Assembly: GCF_022539505.1 (NCBI RefSeq)
Contig: NC_061510.1
Location: forward strand, 274,866,330-274,930,329
DNA: 64,000 bases
Direction of reading: 5' to 3'
Origin: Lolium rigidum
Lineage: Eukaryota > Streptophyta > Magnoliopsida > Poales > Poaceae
This document shows, piece by piece, positions 22,610 through 32,852 of the stretch. The stretch's first letter is position 1, and the number at the start of each line of letters is the position of its first letter. The notes beneath the pieces are model-generated. The model did not search any database. It was not told the DNA's origin and saw only the letters and a list, made by a program, of their open reading frames with translations. The translations under genes were made by a program, and so were the position numbers.

Positions 22610-22936
22610 TCATGACTAGTAAGTGGGAACCACCATGACAAGAAATTTTCTGCAGCGGACGCGAACAGGGGCACGTGACGGGTATGGAGAGAGTGGTAAC
22701 ATGCTAGGATTCGGCACATGATTGTTTTACGGTGCCCGTACTACCTTAACAACGTACTATCATCTCCTTTTTCTCTGGCGATATAAAGCTTCGTGAGTGC
22801 GCCTGATGCGTCAATGGTTTCATTGTATGAGATGATAAGCATAGTGCATGCGCACTAGTTTAGATGATATATATATGCCTACCCGTATCATACTCTCTCA
22901 AAACACATAATTTAGCAAAGACTGTCGTTGATCGAT
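22610..22936. other. Non-coding stretch between LINE 5' end and hairpin, with a TATA-like run
   Basis: It begins CATGACTAGTAAGTGGGAACC, resembling CACTA subterminal sequence continuing after the LINE. A TATATATA run lies at 22868-22875, followed by CATACTCTCTC about 25 bp later, a plausible core promoter. No coding potential. Confidence 0.4.
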
Positions 22937-23021
22937 CGTAGGAAGCTCTTCTTGAAGAGGTCTTATGCTTACAGCTATATAACTACCACTTATAAGACAT
23001 CTTCAAGGAGCTCTTCATAGG
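22937..23021 (+). ncRNA. Putative hairpin RNA (miRNA-precursor-like), unverified
   Basis: Arms at about 22937-22967 and 22989-23021 pair over about 31 positions with roughly seven mismatches; the longest matched runs cover CTTGAAGA and GTCTTAT. The loop is about 21 nt. A TATA-like run (22868) and a C/T-rich initiator-like site lie upstream at spacing usual for plant MIRNA genes. I do not recognise either arm as a known conserved miRNA. It could also be a foldback remnant of a transposon. Confidence 0.3.
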
Positions 23022-23245
23022 GTCAGATCCACATGGCAGGGAGACTATATAGGGGCAAGCTTATTGGCCATGTGCCATGTCCGGATTGTGCGGCTAATAA
23101 TACCAGCAGCACACCGCCTGGTCGCACACAGCTACTAGGTTAGCCGCAGCGTGCTTCCTCCGCGCATGCAACAACTAACTTATCTGCAACGTGTTCCCAC
23201 TTGCGCATGCTTCTATTATGTCCTGTGAAGTGCTCTTCACTACAA

Positions 23246-23345
23246 NNNNNNNNNNNNNNNNNNNNNNNNNNNNNNNNNNNNNNNNNNNNNNNNNNNNNNN
23301 NNNNNNNNNNNNNNNNNNNNNNNNNNNNNNNNNNNNNNNNNNNNN
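23246..23345. other. Assembly gap (100 N)
   Basis: Exactly 100 N, a conventional unknown-size gap. It begins 8 bp into a CACTA terminus, so the missing sequence is the left subterminal repeat of that element. Confidence 0.97.
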
Positions 23346-26300
23346 ATCAAGATAAAGCATATGAGATCCACGACGATTTCGGTTTCACCGCATAATCGGA
23401 TCATCCTACTCACGATTGGGCCTCGCGCTCACGCACGGTGATGGCTTGACCTAGACGACCCCAAAAGCAGCACTGGGTTGATCCTCGGAACGTCCTGTCT
23501 AGGGCCGGCCAGCTACACCCTACGTGCCGCTGGATCCTTGGCCAGTGTATTGAGCCTAACTAATGACGAGATATTAAACTAATCCTTGATGAATCAAGGA
23601 GCAATCGTAACGGATCGGATCTACTAGAACGTAACGACCAAGCGGGGTGCCGCCACTGCACCCATGATGAGGTACAGGGACGGCTAGATGCGCAAAGGGT
23701 TGCACTACGGCCGGCATATGATACTAAGAACAATGCTAACCCTAACACATCTGTGATAACTACGTTGCTCGCCATCAAAAGAACCGATGCGAGCGACGCA
23801 CGAACAACGTGGGGCGGGCTCGTCTTGCCCTGAGATCGCGAGATGCGATCTCGACGGCATGGTGCTACGAGGAGAAACCCTTCGGGAGACGAAGGGGGTT
23901 GGCGATGCGCCGAGATTGGTTGTGTTGAACGTTGGTTGTTGTTTATTTCATAAGCCCTAGGTACATATTTACCGTCCGGGGGACTTTCTAATGTGGGCGT
24001 GCATAAACCGATGCACAGAGATAAACTCTAACTTCTACGTAGCCTGCTATATTAAAAGATACCTGGGCTAACTATTGAAACTTAAATACCTGACCGATTC
24101 TGTATTTTTCCCTCGCATATGTCGTCAGAGTCACCTTGATCGCGGCCCACCTACGACTTGGTCAGAATTCGGTGAGTAACACTCATGAGTTCATTTTATA
24201 TATCACTGCTTAGGTGTGTTGCTCTTCAATTTTCATGTACGGAGATTGGCTTCGCTGACCCTTCGTTGGTCAAAAGGATTGCAATGCTAACGTGATGAGG
24301 CATCTGCCCGGAGGCTGCCACCAAGTTCTTGTCGGCCCCACCTTGGATGCTTATATAAGCTCAGGTCCAAGGACGGACGGCACGTAACCATCAGGGGTTC
24401 GGGTATCTTTTCTTAAGCCACATATCCATGCCATGATTTGTGTCGATGTTATCAGCTCGTCTGTTCTTTTTGGGATTCGGAAACACTGAATTAGCATGCT
24501 TATATTCATCATACACTAATTTTCCTTTGTTCGGTTTGTAACATGGTGTTATGCACTTGTCAACATTTGCATTGCTCGAACTTTGCACTTTGCCCAACCT
24601 AATTCTTCCACTTACGTTCGGCGCTACGCACCGGTAGTGCCTCCCATGTATTTCCTTCACCATCCGTCATGAGGCTTGTGAGGGTATGGCGGGCCCAATG
24701 TACATACCCGCATATAACACGTCCTGTAAGTCTATCTGCCTTTCTAGTGGCACCATTCCATGAGAGTTACAGAGTATGTATTCTCGGTGGTTTTTAGCAT
24801 GAATTGGCATATAGTAAGTCTTGTTTTTAGTCTTCTGCTTCTTACATTTGTGTCAATTTTCCACATACGGAAGTACAACGTGCGAACTCCGTCGACGGTT
24901 AGCCGAGATAATGTCCGCATGAAGAGGTCTTTCACTATGCGTAATGGCAATATGGGTGATGAACACCTACACGGTCTGTGGGGTGTATGTCTCTACAAGA
25001 CGCGAGCCATCACATATTTGTATGGACATGATTGGAGAAAAGTTTGCTTTTGACTACGGGGTCTAAAAAGAAGCAGGCGTGGCTGAGGATCGAGCAAACG
25101 CAGGCAGACAGATATCGTCGTTGCTTACAGAGTTGGAGACACTTCCAAATCTCTAATATGTGTTTTTTCCTACTCATCTCTTTTGATAAACGCATGCAAG
25201 CGGTTGTTCAAAACCAATTTGCACCAGCGGTACAAGCTCATTCTTTGGGTTTAGCATGATCAAAGCTGCGGATCCCACCGTTGGACACTGAGCGGATCTC
25301 ACGAAGGGCAACCACACGTGACGCCGAAAACCGACTTCCCGCTCTCTGCCGCCTGTGACACCGGTTCTGCATTACCGGCCTCCGTTCTTGCTCTGTGCCA
25401 GTCCCTACATCGGCGTTGGTTCTGTGGGGCCATATACTGACTTGCCCCGGCCAGGCTCCTGGCAGCAGCTTTGGTTCCTCTAGCTTTGCAGCATTTCTTT
25501 GCCATTCTTGGTCTCACCATCGGCGTGGTTCTCTGAGTCACGTTCTCACGCCGACGGTCTCCTGCATCGACTACCGGCTGTGATACCATGCCGGTCTCCG
25601 CGCCTGCCCGACCGGATCACCGAGGTTCGGCTCATTGTGTGGCCACCAGTGTTGGTGACCGAGGCATCATCTGGGAGGCTGTGTTGATTGAGTCATATGA
25701 CAACATAGCTCGCTCTTGTCTTGATGTCTTCTCGCTCACGAGAGTCTCACATGGATTCCGGTCACATTCGTGCCATTGACTAATGTTTGGTGGTATCTCT
25801 TGCTTTGAATCAGAAATTGCCTAAAAGTATCTCCAAGGATCTCCAATGCTGGCGGAAGGGCAAGATATCCTCGTCACTGGAGGAAGTGAAGGTCTACCGG
25901 ATGGAAGGACGGTACTCTGTCAGTCCACAGATGGCGGCTTAGCATTTACTTCAGGTGGAAAAAGTTCATTGGCGTTCAAACTGCGGCATTGGATCAAAGT
26001 TGAGAAGAGTCAAGATCTTGCGATGCATTTGTGACGTCTTGACATACAAGTTCGCGATTTGTCGGTTGTCGTCCGTGAGCCCATCCATGCAAACCGGCTA
26101 ACCATGCATTATACTTATACAAGTTATCTTATACAGAGCTTGCTAATTAATTGTATGTGGTAAAACTAAGCGAAGCTTTTGTCTTAGCGAAGTATGATAT
26201 GTATGATCGTTATTATGATAACTAATGTTTGTGTTCATCTTAATTTGCATTTCCGTTTTAAAAAAACTTGATTTCTATTTTGCTGGCTGCATTAAGACTA

Positions 26301-26480
26301 TCAGTTGAACCTACAACATGATTCAAATCAGATTCATTACACCGAGCCATATGTCTTGCTATCATACCACTACTTCCATTAATTGAGTGCAAGAAGGCTT
26401 ACCGGTACACTGAACCATATGGAATCGAATACCTGTATCTATCTAAATACAACCTTTGCGGAAAAGAGTTTAGTTATGGG
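23346..26480. other. Interior of the CTT-flanked CACTA element, no recognised gene
   Basis: The part 23346-24180 is GC-balanced and LTR-like in texture. It contains GAGATCGCGAGATGCGATCTCG (inverted repeat near 23832-23853) and a block CATAAGCCCTAGGTACATATTTACCG near 23950. The rest has only short ORFs, the longest a 90-residue minus-strand frame at 24391-24663 rich in Lys/Asn that I do not recognise. A multiple-exon captured gene cannot be excluded, but no family motif is visible. Confidence 0.4.
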
Positions 26481-26484
26481 AGTG

Positions 26485-29395
26485 ACATTGAGGAGACCAT
26501 GAGCCAGTAGCGTCGTCAATGTTTCAAAGGTGGCAGGAGATCGAAAGAAAAAATAAGCCAAAAATCAGTTGGTAAACAAATTCAAGAAAAGAAACATTTA
26601 CCTTTCTGAGAGGATGACATGCGGGACCCATGAGGCAACAGCATCCTCAACTATTTCAAGGCGGCAGGGGATCAAAATAAAAAAGGAAATAGCCAGAAAT
26701 TAATTAGGGTCAAAAATAAATCCATCAAAGGAAACTTTTATTGTTCATAGAGGATGACATGTGGGACCGACTTGCCGACTGCGTCGTCATCGTTTCAAAG
26801 GGGGCGAGGGATCAAAAGAAAAAGACAAATAGCCAGAAATTAGGGAAAAAAATAAATCCAACAAAGAAAACTTTTATTGTTCATAGAGGATGACATGCGG
26901 GACCCATGAGCCAGCGACTTCCTCAACGTTTCAAAGTCGGCATGAGATTGAAAGAAAATGTCAAGTGACATAATATCAGGAGCCAAAAATAATCCAAGAA
27001 AAGAAACTTTATTGTACATAGAGGATGACATGCGGGTCCCATTTTGTAGCAGCGGTCTCAACGCTTCCAAGGCGGCACAGGACCGAAAGAAAAATGAAGT
27101 AGCCAGAAATCAGGGTGTGGAAAAAATCCAAGAAAAGAAAGATTTCAATTGGGCTGTATCTGGACATCTGGGCCTTCGAACTATATTGCTGGGCCTTTTG
27201 ACTCGTACAATTTCAGCCCACTCCAAAACAGGAAAGGTCGGATTTTCTCAACAAAAAAAAAACAGGAAAGTCCTATGCTTCGCAAAAACAAAAAACAAGG
27301 AGATTCAACATATAAGTTTGTTTATGTAGATATAAAGATTTAATTTATTCGTTTGCAATAGCTCAGAGCGAAATACAACGTTTATTGTCTGCAAAATAAA
27401 ATATCACATGTTTCTTGTACGGGGAGGCTGACATCGGGGACCCATGAGCCAGCAGCGGAGTCAACGTTTCAAAGGCGGCAGGGGATCGAAAATAAAAAAA
27501 GCCAAAAATCAGTTGGTAAAAAAATACAAGAAAAGAAAACATTTATCGTTCTGAGAGGATGACATGCGGGACCCATGAGGCAACAGCATCCTCAACGTTT
27601 CAAAGTCGGCATGAGATCGAAAGAAAAAAGGCAAGTGACATAATATCAGGAGCCAAAAATAATCCAAGAAAAGAAACTTTATTGTACATAGAGGATGACA
27701 TGCGGGTCCCATTTTGTAGCAGCGGTCTCAATGTTTCCAAGGCGGCACAGGACCAAAAGAAAAATGAGGCAGCAGCATTCTCAACAATTCCAAGGCGGCA
27801 GGGGATCAAAAGAAAAATAAAGGAAATAGCCAGAAATTAATTAGGGGTCAAAAATAAATCCACCAAAGGAAACTTTTATTGTTCATAGAGGATGACATGT
27901 GGGACCGACCTGCCAACAGCGTCCTCATCGTTTCAACGGGGGCATGGGATCAAAAGAAAAAGGCAAATAGCCAGAAATTAGGGGTAAAAAATAACTCCAA
28001 GAAAGGAAACTTTTATTGTTCGTAGAGGATGACATGCGGGACCCATGAGCCAGCAACTTACTCAACGTTTCAAAGGCGGCATGAGATCGAAAGAAAAAGG
28101 CAAGTGACCAAATATCAGGAGCCAAAAATAATCCAAGATTTATTGTACATAGAGGATGACATGTGGGTCCCATTTTGCGGCAGCCGGTCTCAATGTTTGT
28201 AATGCGGCTTGAGATCAAAAGAAAAAGAAAGTAGCTAGTAATTAGGGGGTGAAAAAAATCCAAGAAAAGAAAGTTGATGGACATAGAGGATGACATGCGG
28301 GTCCCTTGAACCAACAGCTTACTCAACGTTTCAAAGGGGGCAGGGGATCAAAATAAAAAGGCAAGCCAAAAATTAGAGGGTGAAAAAAATCCAACAAAGG
28401 AAACTTTTATAGCACACATAGGATGACATGCGGGTCCCATGAGCCAGCAGGTACCTCAACGTTTCAAACGTGGAATGAGATCGAAAGAAAAAGGCAAGTG
28501 ACCAAATATGAGGTGCCAAAAAAAAACTCCAAGAAAAGAAAGTTGATTGCTCATAGAGGATGACATGCGGGTCCCATTTAGCTGCAGTGGTCTCACCGTT
28601 TGAGAGGCGGCAGGGGATCGAAAGAAAAAGTCAAGTGACCAAATATGAGGTGCCAAAAATAATCCAAAAAAAGAAAGTTTTATAGTACATAGAGGATGAC
28701 ATGCGGGTCCCATTTAGCAGCAGCGGTATCACTGTTTGAGAGGCAGCAGGGGATCGAAAGAAAAAGTCAAGTTACCAAATATGAGGTGCCAAAAAAAGTC
28801 CAAGAAAAGAAAGTTTTATAGTACATAGAGGATGACATGCGGGTCCCATTTAGCAACAGCGGTATCACTGTTTGAGAGGCAGCAGGGGATCGAAAGAAAA
28901 AGTCAAGTGACCAAATATGAGGTGCCAAAAAAATCCAAGAAAAGAAAGTTTTATAGTACATAGAGGATGACATGCGGGTCCCATTTAGCAGCAGCGGTAT
29001 CACCGTTTGAGAGGCGGCAGGGGATCGAAAGAAAAAGGTAAGTGACCAAATATGAGGTGCCAAAAATAATTCAAGAAAAGAAAGTTTTATAGTACATAGA
29101 GGATGACATGCGGGTCCCAGATAGCAGCAGCGGTATCACCGTTTGAGAGGCGGCAGGGGATCGAAAGAAAAAGGCAAGTGACCAAATTTGAGGTGCCAAA
29201 AAACTCCAAGAAAAGAAAGTTGATTGCACATAGAGGATGACATGCGGGTCCCATTTAGCAGCAGCGGTCTCAACGTTTCCCAGGCGGCAAGGGATCAAAA
29301 GAAAAAGGAAGTAGCCGAAATCGTGGGGTCAAAAAAATCCAAGAATAGAAAGAATTTTGGTTCATAGAGGATGACATGCGGGACCCATGATCCTG
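26485..29395. repeat. Minisatellite array, unit about 135 bp, about twenty copies
   Basis: The landmark GAGGATGACATGCGGG (and close variants) recurs at about 26617, 26752, 26886, 27021, 27556, 27691, 27889, 28025, 28149, 28281, 28421, 28556, 28693, 28827, 28967, 29098, 29238 and 29367, mostly 125-140 bp apart. Units also share GGCAGGGGATCGAAAGAAAAA and CCAAGAAAAGAAAG. A unique interruption lies at about 27145-27430. The repeated minus-strand frames around SSSMYNK are by-products of the unit. Confidence 0.92.
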
Positions 29396-29725
29396 CATCG
29401 TAAACGGCTCGATCGGAGAACGTTGAACGAGATGGCGCGATCTAGAAAAAAAACAATGCCAGAGAGGCTGCCATCTGGGCCCTACATCCCTCGGCGGTGC
29501 GGATTTGCGTTGACTCGGCCGGCGAACCCGAGATTTCGAGATGCACCACGTCCCGGGCCACCATACGCGACGTTTTGGCCGCTTTCATCGGGCTAGGTGG
29601 CCTCAAAAACGAGAAAAAAAAGTTTTGACATGCACCACGGAGGGACCAAAAATCGTCTGCCATGGTACACCAGCAACCACGGCGCGACTTCAACTTCGTC
29701 GGCCATGGCAACTTTTCTTGTAGTG
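29396..29725. other. Right subterminal region of the CTT-flanked CACTA element
   Basis: GC-rich sequence in which CATGCACCACG or close variants recur (about 29538 and 29628), with CCATGG boxes, running into the right TIR. This is consistent with subterminal repeats; no gene is seen. Confidence 0.55.
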
Positions 29726-30049
29726 CTTACTAATAACCTCCCTCCACTCTTTCATCATTCTGGATCCCCAAATCCGCCTGAGCAAACCCTAGCTCTGACC
29801 GTCAGAGTTGCCGCCACCTTCCCCGACACGCCGCCGCCACCATCCCCGACGTGTCGCCGCCGACCGCTCGCACCACCACCTTTCCTTACTGGTCACCGTT
29901 GACGCCGACCGCCTGCGCCTCCACCTTCCCGTCTAGTCGTGGCCGCCGCCACCGCCACCTTCCGCCCACCGTGTGTCTAACCGATTAGTATGCTTAGATT
30001 TGTACGTTATATAGAATTGTATGCTAAAGTATGCTATATATATTTGTAT

Positions 30050-30612
30050 GCTATATATTTGTATGTTATAGATTTGCTGCTAATAATGATATACATAATT
30101 CATATTCATTGCCATATGACCGACGATTTGCTGCTAATAATGCTATATATTTGTATGCTACAGATTAGAATTTTTCGGCAGTGATCTTGGGGTGGTGTGA
30201 GCGAGTCTTTTCATATGCACAAATACAAATCTTATGCATCATACTTGACTCACTCAACCCATCTCTGTGATTTTTAGGTCCAATATAAATATGAGGACTT
30301 ATTTGAAGTTCATTTTAAATCCCTAATATTTGTATGCTATAGATTTGCTGCTAATAATTCTATAGATAATTCATAGTCATTGTCATATGGGTTGATTTTT
30401 TGCGGCTAATAATGCTATATTTTGTATGCTATATTTGTAATGGACAATGATTAGAATTTTTTGGCAGTGATCCTGGGATGGTGTCAGGGAGCCTTGTCAT
30501 ATGCACAAATACAAATCGTGTGCACCGTACTTGGCTCACTGACCCCATCCCTGTGATATTTGGGTCCAATATAAATATGAGGGATTATATTAAGTTCATT
30601 TTAAATACCTAA
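30050..30612. repeat. Tandem duplication of about 280 bp
   Basis: 30050-30325 and 30329-30612 align over their length: TTTGCTGCTAATAAT, CATATGCACAAATACAAATC and TGGGTCCAATATAAATATGAG (or near matches) occur in the same order in each. It is AT-rich and non-coding, inside the TGG-flanked CACTA. Confidence 0.85.
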
Positions 30613-30643
30613 TTGTTAACATAACCCAACCTTTATGCAACAA

Positions 30644-31212
30644 ATGGATTTTATGAATACGTGCGCAAACCATGGACAATATAGGTGCAGGGACAACAAG
30701 TTTGTCATACTATTCAAAGAGGAAACCATGTTGGTATGTTTTAGTCCAATTATTTAGTTGTTCATATATGTAGTTGCATTGACTTATACTATCTTTGATC
30801 TAATTGGTGTTTCTTCCATAATTGTGTTTAGACTATCTCATGTAGATGTGACTTCATGGAGCATGTACATAGGAACATTGACAAACTAGGAATGTTTGAA
30901 CTCGTCCTCCAACAGGACAGATTGCCCATAGCGAAGAGGACCTTCATTGCCGAAGTCACTAATGAGGCAAACCGAACCTATTTTCACGTGGTTCATTGGA
31001 TAGAGATGATAGAGCGGTACGGTATGGAGCCATGGACTAAGTACTATTTCTAATTAGATAATTTACACGGGGAGACCTTCTTCTACTACAAGCTGCGGGT
31101 CGCTTCCTCCTCATCTGATGGTGAGTACCACGACGTAAGAGATTCTGACGAGGTCATTGTTCATTTCTCACCCGCGGAGCCGGAGCCGTAGGAGGCGCCC
31201 CCAGATGTGTAG
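30644..31212 (+). pseudogene. Exon-like ORF fragments of unknown function inside a CACTA element
   Basis: Fragments read as exons of one gene: RCRDNKFVILFKEETM (30690), then ATG at 30856 with 65 residues (LGMFELVLQQDRLPIAKRTF, MERYGMEPWTKYYF-like end, stop at 31051). After the stop the same frame continues LDNLHGETFFYYKLRVASSS and an acidic C-terminus. I do not recognise the family. In-frame stops suggest decay. It may be an accessory CACTA gene or a captured host fragment. Confidence 0.4.
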
Positions 31213-31469
31213 TGTATTTCTTGTCTATTACATATCATGTAGGTCTTGAAAATTAGCAATTGTATCATATGCAATGTAATGATTTTATCACTTGGCTATT
31301 GTGTTCAATGCAATATATGTAATGACTTGGTCACTTCCTTTGACTTCGTAGTGTAATTTTTTTTGGTCATTTGGCTAATTCTGTTCATCTACTACTGCAT
31401 GTGCATTGATGTTATATATGAATACATGATATACCTATGTAAATGCGGGGGAAAGGCATGAAAAAATAG

Positions 31470-31680
31470 GTACTGGCAGTAGACGGGGTACTAGTCGCGT
31501 GCCACTGGGTGCGCTACCAGTAAACTTAATGAGTAAACTTAATGGTAGCGTGCCCAGGCAGCACGCGACCGGTGCACCTGACTAGTAACTAATAGCATTG
31601 GCGAGGTACTAGTCGCGGGAATCCTCCCGCGAGTGGTAGCCAAATGTTACACGCCAGGAGTATGTTTTTTCCTACTAGTG
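31470..31680. repeat. CACTA right subterminal region
   Basis: Repeated ACTAGTCGCG, GGTAGCGTGCCC and GCACGCGACCGG motifs in both orientations lead to the terminus TTTTTTCCTACTAGTG at 31665-31680. Confidence 0.75.
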
Positions 31681-32366
31681 TGGGTACACATGATGATACA
31701 TGGGCATCCACATGACAATCCGATAGTATTGACTCACACGATGGAGATCATCCATTAAAACAGTTAGAGAGTGTACCGTTGGGAATGATGTCTGCAAGGT
31801 CACAACTCGCATGTAGCTAGTTTCTAAAAGTTAGAGTATCGAATCCATGGTAGAGCATGATTTTTAAGGTTTTATTGCCTCTTGTTTCCTTCGCTTAAAT
31901 GTACCTGGAATTTATCTTTAAATCCAAACAAAAGTTTCAAAAGTTGTTCTTGAGAGTTTGTGAGTAAAGTAATAAAACTACTAAGGTACAAGACAATGCT
32001 AATGATAGTAATGTAAATGAAACTTGATAAGGGTAAAGCATTATCGGGGAGTTGTGGAACCACCGCTAGCCTAGCACTACAAGAAATTTGGTGACTTGCG
32101 GTCCTCCATATTTGGTTACTGGAAGGTAATTGTGTGCCATCTATGACCACGCTGTGAGTGCCATCATCCATTAATTTGTAAAAACTCATCAAGATTTATA
32201 CAAATTTATAAAGTACACATTTGAAGTCCTTGTATTTCGAGGATTCTGAAAATAGTATTTATTTGTCAAAACTCGTCAAGACTTTATTTATTTGTTTGAA
32301 TTACATTTATTTTTGACTTATTTTTGGTATTTCTTTTAATCGGATGTAAATAGCACTGGCCCCACA
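31681..32366. other. Intergenic stretch with an unpaired CACTACAAGAAA end at 32075
   Basis: No gene is visible. At 32075 the sequence CACTACAAGAAATTTGGTG looks like a CACTA terminus preceded by TAG, but no matching right end lies downstream in the window, so it is a remnant. Confidence 0.45.
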
Positions 32367-32590
32367 CACTAGTAGGAAAATGGCTATAGGGGCAAGCTTA
32401 TTGGTAGTGGACACTGCTAGAGACACGCGGTTGCTATTAATGGTCGCGTTCGCAAAATGGGCACGCGACCAGTATAGCCATACTAGCCGCATGCTGAGAA
32501 CTTAGCCGTAGCATGCCAGCCCAGAGGCATGCGGCTTGTACCCTCATATCGGCTGCGTGCCCCTGGCCCCGGCACGCGGCTATTAGTTTT
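32367..32590. repeat. Left subterminal repeats of the C48-bearing CACTA
   Basis: Short motifs such as GGGCACGCGACCAG, GCATGCGGCTTG and GGCACGCGGCTAT recur within about 220 bp of the terminus, mirrored at 42490-42760. Confidence 0.7.
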
Positions 32591-32852
32591 GGACCATGGG
32601 GCGCCAAATAAAGGGAGCGTGTGTCTCTTTGGTTCGCTGCTATTATTTTTACTTAAGGAAATTCAATTGTTGCGCCGAGACACTTCCCCCCACGCGCACA
32701 CCGTTCTTATCCCACAATCTCACCGCCGACGCCACGCGCTCGACCTCGCCACTAAACGCGCCATCCGTTGAGCCGCCGCCCATGCCGTTCTCGACCTTGC
32801 AGCCAACAGCGCCCACGCCGTGCATGCCCCTCCACCTCCCGGTATGATCATG

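Larger units (their letters stand above)
23238..29725. mobile_element. CACTA element with CACTACAA ends and CTT target duplication (contains assembly gap)
   Basis: The left terminus CACTACAA at 23238-23245 runs straight into the N gap. The right terminus, ACTTTTCTTGTAGTG, ends at 29725 and is the complement of CACTACAAGAAAAGT. CTT flanks both sides (23235-23237 and 29726-29728), a perfect 3-bp duplication. The interior holds an LTR-like or unknown 5' part, no recognisable transposase, and a long minisatellite array near the right end. It is a non-autonomous copy. Confidence 0.8.
23037..31680. mobile_element. CACTA-like element with degenerate left end, hosting another CACTA
   Basis: The right end at 31665-31680 reads TTTTTTCCTACTAGTG, a clear CACTA terminus, followed by TGG (31681-31683). 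A left end is inferred at 23037, preceded by TGG (23034-23036). The outermost TIR bases there are decayed, but CTATATAGGGGCAAGCTTATTGG follows, which matches the subterminal start of the 32367 element (CTATAGGGGCAAGCTTATTGG). The matching TGG triplets support the pairing but are a weak test. The interior is mostly taken up by the inserted element 23238-29725. The remaining right half holds a tandem duplication, a small exon-like ORF and right subterminal repeats. Confidence 0.5.

Noticed and set aside
26840..29298. Repeated minus-strand ORFs with SSSMYNK-type text
   Set aside because: Periodic translation of the 135-bp minisatellite.
14926..31680. One 16.8-kb CACTA element from 14926 to 31680
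   Set aside because: Flanking triplets TAA and TGG differ, and a better-fitting left border with TGG exists at 23037.
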